Shown here one piece after another: positions 21,117-33,991 of a DNA stretch of 64,000 bases; position 1 is the stretch's first letter; every line of letters starts with the position of its first letter. The position numbers were made by a program, and so were the translations under genes. The notes below the pieces were generated by a model. That model had not been told where the DNA came from. It saw only the letters and a program-made list of their open reading frames with translations, and searched no databases. Source of the stretch: Halocaridina rubra (Eukaryota; Arthropoda; Malacostraca; Decapoda; Atyidae); the NCBI GenBank assembly GCA_037179515.1, contig JAXCGZ010001911.1, forward strand, positions 121,001 through 185,000, written 5' to 3'.

Positions 21117-22755
21117 CAACAGCGTTTTTCTTGATCTAGAGAAAGCCTTTGAACTTGCCACTGTACCGGCAATACTCTCTGCTCTAGTCGATAAGCAGAT
21201 CAAAGGAAGCCTTCTCTCCTGGATCAAGCTGAATCTACAAAACCGTAGTGCTCTAGTCAAAGCTTGAGGGCATTATTCCACCTATAAAGTCCATGAAAAC
21301 GGGACCCCCCAAAGTGGAATTCTCAGCCCCTTCCTTTTCAACTGTCTCATGGAGAAAATCATGGACATTGTGCTACTACCTGCAGCTAAGATTTTCAATT
21401 ATGCTGATGACTTTGTGCTCGTCACAAGAGGTGACAGGAATTTAAATAAGACCCACTTCTGCCTCACCAATATTTACAAAACCTCCATCTCCCTCGGACT
21501 AAAGATAAACGCCCTCAAAACCAAGATGCTCCCCATCCACAAATGGAGACCAGACACTAGACTGGTCATAAGCAATGAGCCTGTGGACTGGGTTACCAAG
21601 CACCTCTACCTGGGTGTATGCATCGATAACCAATTAGCCTTTGGACCTGATATACAACAATATGTCCTTCGACAGATGTCTGGCTTTTTCAATGTTTAAG
21701 CCATACAAAGCCTTGTAGACTATGCATGTCCCACTCTGGCTACTGAAAGACCAACAATGGGACACGATAACGGTAATACAAAACAATGCGATGCAGACCA
21801 TACTAGGAGCCCCATTGTGGACCAAGAGAGAAAACCTCCAACTGGAATCCAACCTCATTCCACTTAAACTTAGATCTCTATAAAGATTAACCCTCTCAGT
21901 AGCCAAACTCCCAAATCTTCTGCTCTGACGGCTCAGGCGATCAAGAAACTGGAGCCCTGGCGGCCGCCTTCAACAAAGAAGACCACGTCTAACTCTCCTT
22001 TCACTAAACTGAGCTGGTTGCCATAGCCAATGCCCTCAGTTTCTTCTCCTAGGAAGAAACTGACCATGCCCATATTCTCTCTGACTCTAAAGACACCCTA
22101 CAGGCCATCAAGAAGCCACTCATTAAAGATAATGTAAGAATTATTACCAGCATTCTTCACCTTTACCACAAGGCAGTCAGCATTAAAAAAGCCGTCACTC
22201 TTGCTTGGATTCCCAGAAATATCAGCATTAAGGGAAATGAAGAAGCTGACCAAGCTACAAAACAAGCCTCTCTCCGAGCAGAGATTCAAATATCCCAGCC
22301 TCCTGGGATTCTCCAGATCAAAACCAAAGCTTCCAGGTCACTCCTTAACCTATTACTAGCCAGACACAATTTGTGCATTGATACTGGTTCTCTCTCCACC
22401 TAGTGGTACAAAGCCACCACCAATCTCCAGTGCAGCACCCTGCCGAAGAGCCACCGTAGAAGCACAACAGTCAACTTACACAGACTGAGACTTGGTTATA
22501 AGTGCACCTGGCAAATAGTGGAAGATGTCGTTAGGGAGTGCACATTTTGTCAGGAAGCCTCGTTGCATCCACTGCTCCACTACATCCTCGAATGTGAAGT
22601 CATTTCTGAAATTTGATGGAAGACTAGTACCCATGTAATACCTAGCATGGATCCCAATGGCCTTCATGCTACCAGCACCATAATCAGAATAGCAACAATG
22701 AACTTCTTGGATAGCCTACTGAACATCATCAGTCAGTACCCTCCTCCTACATAAC
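21117..22755 (+). pseudogene. NL2 ORF2, C-terminal half: RT palm, RNase H, C-terminal Cys/His domain
   Basis: RT motifs in order: LDLEKAFE (motif A, about 21,133), GTPQSGILSPFLFN (motif B, about 21,300), NYADDFVLV (motif C, intact YADD, about 21,397-21,425), GLKINALKTKML and HLYLGV. RNase H follows from about 21,915: SDGSGDQETG, ELVAIANALSFF, LSDSKDTLQAI and AWIPRNISIKGNEEADQA, keeping the four acidic/His-type blocks of a cellular-like RNase H1. The C-terminal part has CTWQIVEDVVRECTFCQEA...HYILECE, a Cys/His arrangement usual in I/Jockey-related proteins. An RNase H domain after the RT points to the I group (I, Nimb and relatives). Stops and shifts near 21,270, 21,700 and 21,990 show decay. 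Confidence 0.7.
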
Positions 22756-23228
22756 CAGGCAACAACTTATGCTCTCTGTCAAGACATGAGCTCATGAGGT
22801 TGAAAACCTATTCCTCAGCCTCTCCAGCATGAGCCCAACACACACTGGTGTGGTTGCAAATGGAAGGCTTGTCCTTGCTGGTCATCAGCAAGACCCCTTC
22901 TTTTTATTAATTTTTCTCTTCCCTATTTTGTTCATCCATTTATTTTTCATTTTTATATATTCATAAATTTGTTTTTGTCTAGTTACTCTTACCCTTCCTA
23001 ACCTAGGGGTTAAAAGTGTGTACATGGCGCCATCACCTATCCCTTCTTCACCTCTATCTTATCTTAACTTTCCCCTTCTTCTCTACAAGGCACCTCATGA
23101 ATTGAAGGAGACTATTAATTCTGAGTGGAACACTTCTGTTCCCTCTTATTTTTACAGATGTATTCCAGATCCAGACGATCTTAACTGTGGGCCACCAAGA
23201 CCTGGCCACCCTCAGGGGTGGATATCGA
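21117..23228 (+). mobile_element. 5'-truncated non-LTR retrotransposon NL2 (with RNase H) inside the copia protease
   Basis: Copia protease sequence stops at about 21,118 and resumes at about 23,229-23,250 with NELI...ADKSKFKSF. The insert carries the second half of an RT, an RNase H and a Cys/His tail, then a 3' UTR. A related copy is at 50,985-52,370. Within its 3' UTR the GGGGTTAAAAG...ATGGCGCCATCAC block (23,003-23,037) is shared with NL1 and the other NL2 copy. The 3' boundary is uncertain: ~140 bp after 23,088 are not seen in the other copy and may be UTR or a further insertion. Confidence 0.7.
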
Positions 23229-24240
23229 TAGTGAATGAGCTCATATAATTGCTGATAAATCGAAATTTAAAAGTTTTGATAAGAATTTTGATGCTTCTAA
23301 ACATATGATTGAACTGGCAAATGGTGCCAATTGTAATAATATTTTTGTAAGTAAACGAAAGGCAAAAATTTTTCTTCATGATAAGAATAGTACCAAACGA
23401 AATGTAATTCGTGATGATGCTTTGTATATTGCATCTTTTAGATAAAGTATTTTCTCAGTTCAATCAAGTATTAGTAAGGGTGCTACTGTGAATTTTAATC
23501 ATAATTTTTCAGAATTGATAAATCCAAGTGGTGTTTCTTTTCAAATATTTAAGAACGGGAGGTTGTATTATCTAAATAATGTTAATTCCTATAAATCTCG
23601 CTCTTTAGAAGAATGGCATAAGGTTTTGGGCAGTGTAATGTGAAAGACATTTTGAAATTGGAAAATAATGTTATGATATGAAAATTGGTAACAAAAGTAG
23701 CTTTGATTGCAAAACTTGTCATGAAGGGAAAATGCATTTGTCTTGGAATAAGCTACCGAATGAGAGAGCTGAAGAGAAAATGGAATTTGTGCACTGTGAT
23801 CTAACTGGAGCAATGAGTGTTGAATCAAGAGAAAAATTTAAGTATTGTATTGTATTTGTTGATGATTATTCAGAGTCAGTTTTTGTTTATTTCTTGAAAA
23901 ATAAAAGTGATGCTCTTAATGCTATTAAGAAATTCCTTGTTGATACAAACTCTCATGGTATTGTTTAAAGCTTAAGATGTGACAATGGAGGTGAGTTTAT
24001 TTCCTCAGAAATTAAAACTTTTTATGTTGATAATAAGATTAGGCAGGAGTTTTCTTCTCCATGTTCACCCCATTAAAATAGAACTGCAGAGCGAATATGG
24101 CATTCGTTGGTTGAAATGGCTAGGTATCTTCTTATTGACGCTAGGCTACCTAAATTTCTTTGGAAATATGCTGTTAGAGCTGCTGCTTATATAAGAAATA
24201 GATTTTATAACCCTAGAGAAAATAAAACCCCATTTAAAAA
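23229..24240 (+). pseudogene. copia protease remainder and integrase
   Basis: After the NL2 insert the protease C-terminal half (KSFDKNFDASKHMIELANG) resumes. The pre-integrase zinc finger appears in pieces: EEWHKVLG (about 23,605), then CKTCHEGKMHL (about 23,709). The core shows FVHCDLTG (first Asp, about 23,790), FVDDYSESVFVYFLKNK, then RCDNGGEF (second Asp, about 23,977) and NRTAERIWHSLVEMARYLL (Glu, about 24,080-24,137). All three catalytic acidic residues are present, but two stops (about 23,966 and 24,075) and a shift interrupt the frame. The family's product is a DDE integrase joining cDNA ends to target DNA with a 5-bp stagger, which agrees with the 5-bp target duplication seen. Confidence 0.75.
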
Positions 24241-24263
24241 GTGAACTTCTAAGAAACCAAAGC

Positions 24264-26230
24264 TTGAAAGTATGCACATTTTTGGTTCCCAGTGACATGC
24301 CTACATTGAAAAAGGCAAAGCTTGACCCAAAATGTGATGAGGGAATATTTGTAGGTTATGACCCCTCAAACCCTGCTTATCTTGTTTATTATCCCGAAAC
24401 TAACAATTTGAGAAGAGTTAGGTTAGTTCATTTCACTAATAAGTTTAAGAGTCAAAGTGTGAGTAATGATACAGATTCTGAGGATGAAGATGATGAGTGT
24501 ACTGTATTTGGAGAAAGGAAAATTGTTTCTGATAACAAAATGTGTCAAAATGTCAATTCTCCCAACCAAAATGAATGTACTCCAGGTATCTCTGTTAAGG
24601 GCAATCAAAAAGAAATGCCTACTAATGTGACTAGGCCAGTAAACCTTGAAAATAGTCTAGAAGAGGGTGCGTCCCGATATCCAAAGAGAGAGCGACAAGC
24701 TCCAAAGTACCTGGAGAGCTATGTTGATCCTGATGAAATTGATCTATTGGGTTATTCTGTTCATTATTTTTGTAAGGTATCAGAAGTTTCTGAGAGATAT
24801 ATGGTGGCAATGAGCTCATCTGAAGCCCACAAATGGAAGGCTGCAATGGATGATGAGATTCAATCTCTTAGGGATAATAATACTTATGAATTGTCCAGCT
24901 TAACGAATGACCGTTGCATTGTTGGTGGACGTTGAGTTTATGCTGTAAATCAATTCCTTATATCTGCATATATCCCTTTGCAACATAGCGAGCTTTGCAT
25001 TGCTCTTCACCATTCAATCCTTCCGATTATACTGACACATTTTCACCTACTGTACTTATGACTTCAGTTAGAATGCTTATGCAACTGTCAGTACAACAAA
25101 ATCTTATTGTGCATTGTATGAATTTCAAAACTGCATATCTTAATTCCAATATTGATTGTAAACTTTTGTTCAACAGCCTGAGGGTTATCTTGTGACAGGT
25201 AAGAATAATGAACAATTAGTTTGGAAACTAAATAAATCTTTGTGTGGTTTAAAGAAATCAGGTAGAAACTGGAATAATATGCTTCATGATTTTTTGATTA
25301 GTAATAATTTTGAGCAATCATTAAGTGATCATTGTGTTTATGTTAAGAAGGATTATTATTCTATTGTGATAATGCTAGTATGGGTTGATGATATGATAAT
25401 TGCAAGCTGTGATAAGAAATCTCCAAATGTTCATTATGTCAAAAATTTAGAATGAAAGATTTGGGAAAGCTTACTTGGTTCTTGGAAATTGAATTCATCT
25501 TTGAAGAAACTTGTATAAAAATTAATCAAACTAAGTTTATTAGGAAAATTTTGTCAAAATTTAGAATGAGTGATTGTAACCTAGAGTCAATTCCTTGTGA
25601 TTTGAGTGTCAATAAGAGTACTTTTGAAGAAAGTCCTGAGTTGGTTAATAGAGCAGTATATAGAAATACTGTAGGAAGTTTGATTTATATCATGACTTGT
25701 ACAAGGCCTGATATAAGTTTTATTGTGTCTAAACTTTCACAGTATATGGCAACGCCTACTCATAAGTCATCTATCTATGTGTAAATTTGTTCTGAAATAC
25801 TTGAAAGGCAGTGAAGATTATGGTCTTTTTTTTTGAGAATATCAAGTGCTCCTTATGAAGTCTTTGGTTATTGTGATTATTCAGACTGGGGAAGTTCAGA
25901 AGATCGTAAGAGTTTTTCAGGTTATTATTACCAAATGAATGTTGAGAGTTCCCATATTTCTTGGAAAAGTAAAAAATAGAGTAATGTGGCTATAAGTTCT
26001 TGTGAAGCAGAATATGTTTCAAAATCTTTTGCTATCCAAGAAGCAATGTTTTTGCAACAGTTAATTACTGATATGATTAGTATGAAAGTTAAACCGATCA
26101 ATGTAGATGTTGATAATCAAGGAGTAATTAAACTTGCTAAGAATCCATTTCATCATCAAATGTCTAAACATATAGACTTACACTATCATTTTATCTGTAA
26201 TGAGATTCAGAATGCAATATTAATTTAGTG
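24264..26230 (+). pseudogene. copia reverse transcriptase and RNase H
   Basis: Begins with the integrase-RT linker (CDEGIFVGYDPSNPAYLVYY, then an acidic stretch and RYPKRERQAPKYLESYV). The RT start SSSEAHKWKAAMDDEIQSL lies at about 24,812-24,870. DTFSPTVLMTSVRMLM and FKTAYLNSNI (about 25,125) are palm motifs. LWKLNKSLCGLKKSGRNW-type and LVWVDDMIIA (about 25,376-25,405) hold the active-site DD. LNR...YRNTVGSLIYIMTCTRPDISF and the RNase H blocks SSCEAEYVS (about 25,995), DNQGVIKLAKNP and SKHIDLHYHFI follow. At least four stops or shifts interrupt it (about 24,933, 25,194, 25,453, 25,783, 25,977). Confidence 0.8.
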
Positions 26231-26370
26231 TATGTCCATTACAATGAGAGTAAAGCTGATATGTTCACCAAACCGATGACTAATGCAGAGTTGATTTATT
26301 TTAAAGTATGTTTCATGCCTTGTGATTAATTTGTTTACTCTGATTTACTAGTGAATGGGAATAAAAGTTT

Positions 26371-26379
26371 ATGAGGGGG
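26371..26379 (+). promoter_or_regulatory. copia polypurine tract
   Basis: ATGAGGGGG immediately before the 3' LTR start at 26,380. A purine run in this exact place is the expected primer site for plus-strand DNA synthesis in LTR elements. Confidence 0.7.
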
Positions 26380-26634
26380 TGTTAGTAAAGTAAACTTTTA
26401 TTTTTAATATTTGATAACAACATAAAAACCTCTTCATTTACGATACTTGTGTGCATTCATTTGTCATTTTTCCTATAATGCTTTTTGTGTGTGTTGTTGT
26501 TGTCATTGAGCCGCAGTTGCTACTGGCAAGTTGAAGGCAAACGCTGTTATTTTTTTCTCCCATCTTCTCCAACACAGTGAATTGTGACTTTGTTAAAGTC
26601 CAATTAATCCACCATCATGAGCTGTGCTGCCAAA
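26380..26634 (+). repeat. copia 3' LTR
   Basis: Begins TGTTAGTAAAGTAAAC, ends GTGCTGCCAAA, followed by the target duplication GTTTC. Differences from the 5' LTR (by eye roughly two dozen substitutions and indels over ~255 bp) indicate an old insertion. Confidence 0.85.
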
Positions 26635-27152
26635 GTTTCTCCATAGATGAAGCTTTTCCTAAGTAAAAATGGTATTAACATAACACCTGCACCATATTTT
26701 CCTTCTTGTAATGGCTTGGCCGAAAGGCAGTGAAGATATACAAGGAATGCCATAGTAAGCTTACTGATGATAATATTAATAGTAAAGTGCGTAAATATTG
26801 AATAATTATAGGAAAACTGTACATTATGTCACAGGTAAGCTCCAGCTGAATTAATGTTTAATCATAACTTCAGAAAGTCAGTAGAGAAAATAAAACCTCA
26901 TGAAAGAGGGAAAAAGCACTGCAAAATATTTTTGGATTGGAAAAGTCTGAGTATAATGTAGATGATGCAGTATTGTAAAAAAAAAATATGGACAGGGTAG
27001 ACCTTGGGTTGAAGGTAAAATCCTAGAAGGACTGGATATCTGTAACTATAATGTACATCTTAGAAATTTAGGCATCATAGTTAGTAAAAGACACTCTGAT
27101 CATAAAATGCCAAGATACACCACTTCCAGTTCAGAGAAATGTATTTTGCCCA

Positions 27153-27170
27153 CTAATAACCACAGTGATG
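27153..27170. repeat. 18-bp target duplication, left copy
   Basis: CTAATAACCACAGTGATG here is repeated exactly at 27,365-27,382, flanking the SINE. A long perfect duplication is the footprint of target-primed reverse transcription and marks a young insertion. Confidence 0.9.
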
Positions 27171-27364
27171 TTCCGGTTTTACGTCACGGACTCCCTTATC
27201 AACCAAGGGCTAGGACGGTTGCCTTCTTGCGAAGGACTTGTTTTGGCAGATGTAATCCTTACGCTGAGTGCATGCCTTTGCTAACCTCAGACCGTGACGG
27301 GGCGCGAACCCTCGACCTGACGCCTCAGAGTCGGAGACGCTACCGACTGAGCCACGGCGACTAC
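27171..27364 (-). mobile_element. tRNA-derived SINE, 194 bp
   Basis: On the minus strand the element starts with a tRNA-like head: GCCGTGGCTCAGTCGGTAGC contains the A box and GGTTCGCGCCC the B box, with ends GCCGTG and CACGGT able to pair as an acceptor stem. The anticodon loop reads CTCTGAG. A ~115-bp tRNA-unrelated body follows, ending near ACGTAAAACCGG. It is flanked by an 18-bp perfect target duplication. The internal RNA polymerase III boxes look intact. It is not a host tRNA gene, since the tRNA part is only its head and the insertion interrupts a transposon. Confidence 0.85.
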
Positions 27365-27382
27365 CTAATAACCACAGTGATG
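27365..27382. repeat. 18-bp target duplication, right copy
   Basis: Exact repeat of 27,153-27,170 on the other side of the SINE. Confidence 0.9.
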
Positions 27383-27666
27383 ATGGTACTTATTAACCTC
27401 CCAGGGTTACTTCAGGTGGTGACCTCAGCAATAAAGAAAACGAAAATGCTCTAGAATCTATAACATTGCTGAAGAATCTAAAGCTAAGGTGGGAAGCTCT
27501 GATTCTGATATTTCCATTCCTGTTCTCATAACATCACCAGAACCAATACCCCTAAGTAGGTCTAGTCGCATTGTAAACCCTCTGATCGTTTAGATTGGCA
27601 ATCAGTGTGTGAAGTTTATAGTTTTGAATAGTTGAATGATATTATTTTTTGTTTAAGAAGAAGGAT

Positions 27667-30610
<2,944 letters not shown>

Positions 30611-30626
30611 ACATACACACACACAC

Positions 30627-30753
30627 AGGAAATGTTCAGAAATATTTATGTAACCTATGTGAGGCCAAAACTCGAATATGCAGCCCCCTTTTGGAATCCG
30701 CACTTGAAAAAGCACATAGCTAAGCTCGAAAAAGTTCAAAGACATGCCACGAG
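30627..30753 (+). pseudogene. NL4 (CR1-like) RT fragment
   Basis: Encodes EMFRNIYVTYVRPKLEYAAP and the HLKKHIAKLEKVQRHAT block, identical in type to the complete copy at 38.1-40.3 kb. It begins right after an ACACACAC run and breaks off at CCACGA; what follows is unrelated. It is thus truncated at both ends. Confidence 0.85.
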
Positions 30754-30796
30754 GCTTATAAACATGCGTAAAAAGCGAACTAGGTGTATATATACA

Positions 30797-30830
30797 CAGT
30801 ACCCCCTCGCTTATCGCGGGGGTTCGGTTC
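30797..30830. repeat. Tigger left terminal inverted repeat
   Basis: CAGTACCCCCTCGCTTATCG followed by CGGGGGTTCGGTTC; pairs with 36,688-36,716 in reverse complement with several mismatches at the right end. Confidence 0.75.
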
Positions 30831-30882
30831 TGGGGTCGGCCGCAATAAGTGAATATCCGTGAAGTAGGAGCACAATATATAC

Positions 30883-31043
30883 ATAGGTATTTTACATTTA
30901 TTTTTACCTTTACTGTATAAACACTCTCTGCACTGTTAACAAACCACCCTTCACTTTATTAATAACAGCGTGCAGGTGTAAATGCATATGAACGTGATAG
31001 GCAAACTTACCGTTAATGAGGTGATGATGACGTGTACATACTC
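30883..31043. repeat. ~160-bp direct repeat flanking NL3, left copy
   Basis: Starts ATAGGTATTTTACATTTA and ends GTACATACTC. It recurs at 33,802-33,959 with about 20 differences by eye. It is Tigger sequence present on both sides of the NL3 insertion, as if the insertion had duplicated 160 bp of target. Confidence 0.8.
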
Positions 31044-33601
31044 ATATACATTACCACTATCTTCCTTTGATTCTGCTACTGTTCTCCTAACTCCACCGAG
31101 TTTGTGTCTTTCTTTAAATATCTATCCTCGTGCCATGAGTCCTTGCTATCTTCTCACCCACATGCCAAAGTTCTCTATATTGGAGACTTCAATGTACACC
31201 ACAGTGACTGGCTTCATTCTTCTCACACTGATGTGGGAGGAAGTGAGGCCCTTGCTTTCTCTATTACTCACGATCTGGAGCAAATTATCAAACATCTTAC
31301 TCGCGTTCCTGATTGTCACGAAGATACTGCAAACACTCTTGACCTATTTTTTACTTCTAACCCTTCAAACTACTCTTAATCTGTGCTTTCCCCTCTTGGT
31401 AAATCTGACCACTCCATGATCTCAGTCTCTTCCATTTTTGCTCCCCCACCACCAATCCCTCCTACTCAGTGCCGTCTTTGGCACTTTGAGCGTACTCAAC
31501 ATGAAAATTTGCATAACTTTCTCTTTGACTTCCCATGGGATGACTACTGCTTTCGGTCCCGCAACCCTGATCAGGTAGCTCTAAAAGTTGCTGAGATCAT
31601 GACCGTGGGAATGGAGGCGTACATCCCCTCTTCTACAAAAACTTTCTCTCCCCCTAAACCTTGGTTTGACCGTGCCTGCTCCATGGCTATCCAGACTAAG
31701 AATCAGGCTCACCGATCTTACCTAGCCTCTCCTTCAGATTTAGCTCGCTCTGCTTTTATTATAGCTAGGAATCGCTGTACAGCTCAGATTCGAAGGTCTA
31801 AGGCTTCTTTTATAAGAAGGAAAGTTGATGATCTTAACTCCTCTCCCACTGAAAAATGCTTCTGGTCCTTAGCCAAAAACCTCTCCAAAAACTTCTGTAA
31901 CTCAAGCTTTCCCCCTCTCATTCATTCTGATGGTTCTATAGCTTGCTCTCCCACTGACAAAGCCACTTTCTTTGGCTCTCATTTTTCTGCCAGCTCTTCT
32001 ATCAATGATTCCAGCACACCTGTTCCTCAGTCTTTTCCCCTCTCTAACCCTATGCCCTCCCTTATCCTTGCTTCAAGCAAAGTTCATAAGGTTCTTCGCT
32101 CGCTAAAGATGAACGAGGCATCTGGTCCCGATGGTATCCCTGCAAGGTTCCTTAAAGAGTTTGCAGATGAACTGGCTCCCGTGCTTTGCCGTCTTTTTTG
32201 CCTCATTCTGTCAACCAGTATCTATCCTTCATCTTGGAAGCATGTTCTAGTTCAACCTGTTCCTAAGAAGGGTGACCGCTCTATTCCTTCTAACTACCGT
32301 CCTATTGCCCTAATCTCCTCTATTGCTAAAGTTTTCAAAACTTTGCTCAATGCACGCTTCTTGAAACGCCTTGAATATTACTCACTTATCTCCAATCACC
32401 AGTATGCCTTTCGCAAGGCAAGATCCACTGGTGATCTCCTGTCCTATCTTACTCATGTATGGTCATCTTCTCTGAGGAACTATGGGGAATCCTTTGTCGT
32501 TGCCCTTGATATCTCTAAGGCTTTTGACAGAGTCTGGCACAAGGCTCTGTTGGCCAAACTCCCTGCCTATGGCTTTACCCTTTCTTTCTATTCTCTGATT
32601 TTCAGTTTTCTTACTGACCGTTCTATATCTGTAGTAGTTGATATCGCAACATCTAGCCCTTTCTCTGTTACCAGTGGTGTTCCACAGGACTCTGTTCTTT
32701 CACCTACTCTCTTCCTTCCCTTCATCAATGATCTTCTACAATCCCCATCTTCCTCTCTTCTTCATGCCTTTGCTGATGATTCTACCCTTCACTTTTTCTC
32801 TGCCTTTTCTTCACCACCTTCATCTGTTACCGTAATCAATCTCGTATCACTCTTCCTTCTACTCTTAACTCCGATTTGCAGAGACTATTTGAATGGGGCA
32901 CTCAAAATTTAGTTGAATTCAATGCATCCAAGACACAGTTTCTGGCTATCTCTTTATCTTCTTCTCCTTCTGATAACCCTATTGTCTTTGAAACTAATGA
33001 AATTTACCCTCTTAACTCTATCACCATATAAGGAATCCATATAGCCTCTAACTTGTCTTGGAGGAATCACATAATCCAAATTTCTAAATCTTCATCCAAA
33101 AAATTGGGGGTTTTGTTTTGTTTTCGTCATTACTTTTCCTCATTGCAGTTACTTAAAATTTATAAAGGTCTTATTCGCTCCTGCTTAGAATACTGCTTAC
33201 ACATCTGGGGTGCTTCTCCCTTTACTTATCTTCTTGATAGGGTTGAATCTAAGGCAGTCAGACTCATTAATGAGCCTTCTCTTACTTCTAGCCTGGATTC
33301 TCTCTCTCTTCGCCATAAGGAATCTTCCCTTTCGCTTTTCTATCGCTACTACTTTCATCGCTGCTCTGATGAGTTGGCGAGTTGCATCCCTCCTCCACTG
33401 CCGAGGCCGCGTAACACTCGCCAAGCAGCCTCATCTCACAGGGACTGTGTGGAGATTTGTAGCTTGCGGATTGGTCGGTGCAGCGACTGCTTCTTCCCAT
33501 CTACCTCCAGACTCTGGAACTCTCTTCCTCCCTCTGTATTTCCTAATTCTTATGACCTTGCATCCTTCAAAAAACAGATCTATCATCATCTCAGAGCCTA
33601 G
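31044..33601 (+). pseudogene. NL3 ORF2: partial endonuclease, reverse transcriptase
   Basis: Endonuclease part: LYIGDFNVHHSDWLHSS (about 31,170), NTLDLFFTSNPSNYS and, after one TAA at 31,377 (Tyr in the other copy), GKSDHSMISV. RT from about 32,100: NEASGPDGIPARFLKEF, VPKKGDRSIPSNYRPIAL, ALDISKAFDRVWHKALLAKL (about 32,500), TSGVPQDSVLSPTLF (Gly of PQGS changed to Asp) and HAFADDSTLHF with FADD intact (about 32,764). After a frameshift near 32,815-32,890 the C-terminal portion (33,053-33,601) carries SWRNHIIQISKSSSKKLG and ends KKQIYHHLRA. General CR1/Jockey superfamily type; the exact clade is not resolved by eye. Confidence 0.8.
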
Positions 33602-33801
33602 TCCTCCATATCTCTGCGTCCTCTGTACTTTGACGTTTTTTTTTTCCGTCTGTCGTTTTCCTTTGTGTGACATTACCTCATCTCTGCCTTGCCCTTAACC
33701 TTTTTCTTTTCCTTCATCTTGGTATTTTCTCGTGCCCGGGCCTTTATTTATGAGGGCAGTTTCTGCCTGTCTTGGTGTCACACTCTTAAAAAAAAAAAGA
33801 T
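31044..33801 (+). mobile_element. NL3 non-LTR retrotransposon, 5'-truncated, inside Tigger
   Basis: Aligns with the longer NL3 copy at 47.0-50.4 kb (minus). It begins within the endonuclease domain (just upstream of GVCLSL-type sequence, about 31,100) and ends GTGTCACACTCTT followed by an A-run (33,789-33,800). A poly(A)-like tail and flanking duplication support retrotransposition. Confidence 0.85.
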
Positions 33802-33959
33802 AGGTATTTTACATTTATTTTTACCATTACTGTATAAACCCTCCCTGCACTGTTAACAAACCACCCTTATCTTCATTAAGAACAGCATGCAAGCGTAAAT
33901 TTATATGAACGTGATAGGTAAACTTCCGTGAATGAGCTGTTGATGACGAGGACATACTC
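33802..33959. repeat. ~160-bp direct repeat flanking NL3, right copy
   Basis: Starts ATAGGTATTTTACATTTA right after the NL3 A-tail and ends GGACATACTC. Counterpart of 30,883-31,043. The Tigger sequence continues after it towards the transposase 3' end. Confidence 0.8.
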
Positions 33960-33991
33960 CAAGGGAAATTATTCTATAGCCAATGACAGCT

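Larger units (their letters stand above)
19981..26634 (+). mobile_element. Ty1/copia-type LTR retrotransposon inserted in the gypsy integrase
   Basis: 5' LTR 19,981-20,242 and 3' LTR 26,380-26,634, both starting TGTTAGTAAAG. The internal region holds gag, protease, integrase, RT and RNase H in copia order. A 5-bp target duplication GTTTC flanks it (19,976-19,980 and 26,635-26,639). The gypsy integrase reading frame is interrupted exactly there and continues on the other side. Total length 6.65 kb, of which about 2.1 kb is a non-LTR insertion in the protease region. Many stops and shifts make it non-functional. GalEa-type copia elements are common in crustaceans and this gag resembles that kind, but the clade cannot be fixed without a tree. 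Confidence 0.85.
26635..27660 (+). pseudogene. Ty3/gypsy integrase, 3' part (continuation across the copia insertion)
   Basis: Directly after the copia element the gypsy integrase core continues with FLSKNGI, then YFPSCNGLAER (about 26,690-26,725), carrying the Glu of the DDE triad that pairs with the Asp at about 19,957 on the other side. Further on come the C-terminal region and, near 27,555-27,590, an SRSSRIVNP block typical of gypsy pol C-termini. A SINE interrupts it at 27,171-27,364. Frameshifts are frequent. It is followed by a purine-rich AAGAAGAAGGA tract (27,655-27,665) and the 3' LTR. Confidence 0.7.

Noticed and set aside
27295..27365. Possible functional tRNA gene on the minus strand
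   Set aside because: The cloverleaf-like part is the head of a 194-bp SINE with an 18-bp target duplication; the anticodon stem pairs poorly and the downstream body is SINE-like.
33083..33700. Several overlapping plus and minus frames over the NL3 3' end, including a 162-codon frame at 33,210
   Set aside because: Shadows of the NL3 C-terminal RT frame and its 3' UTR; the same shadows appear at the other NL3 copies.
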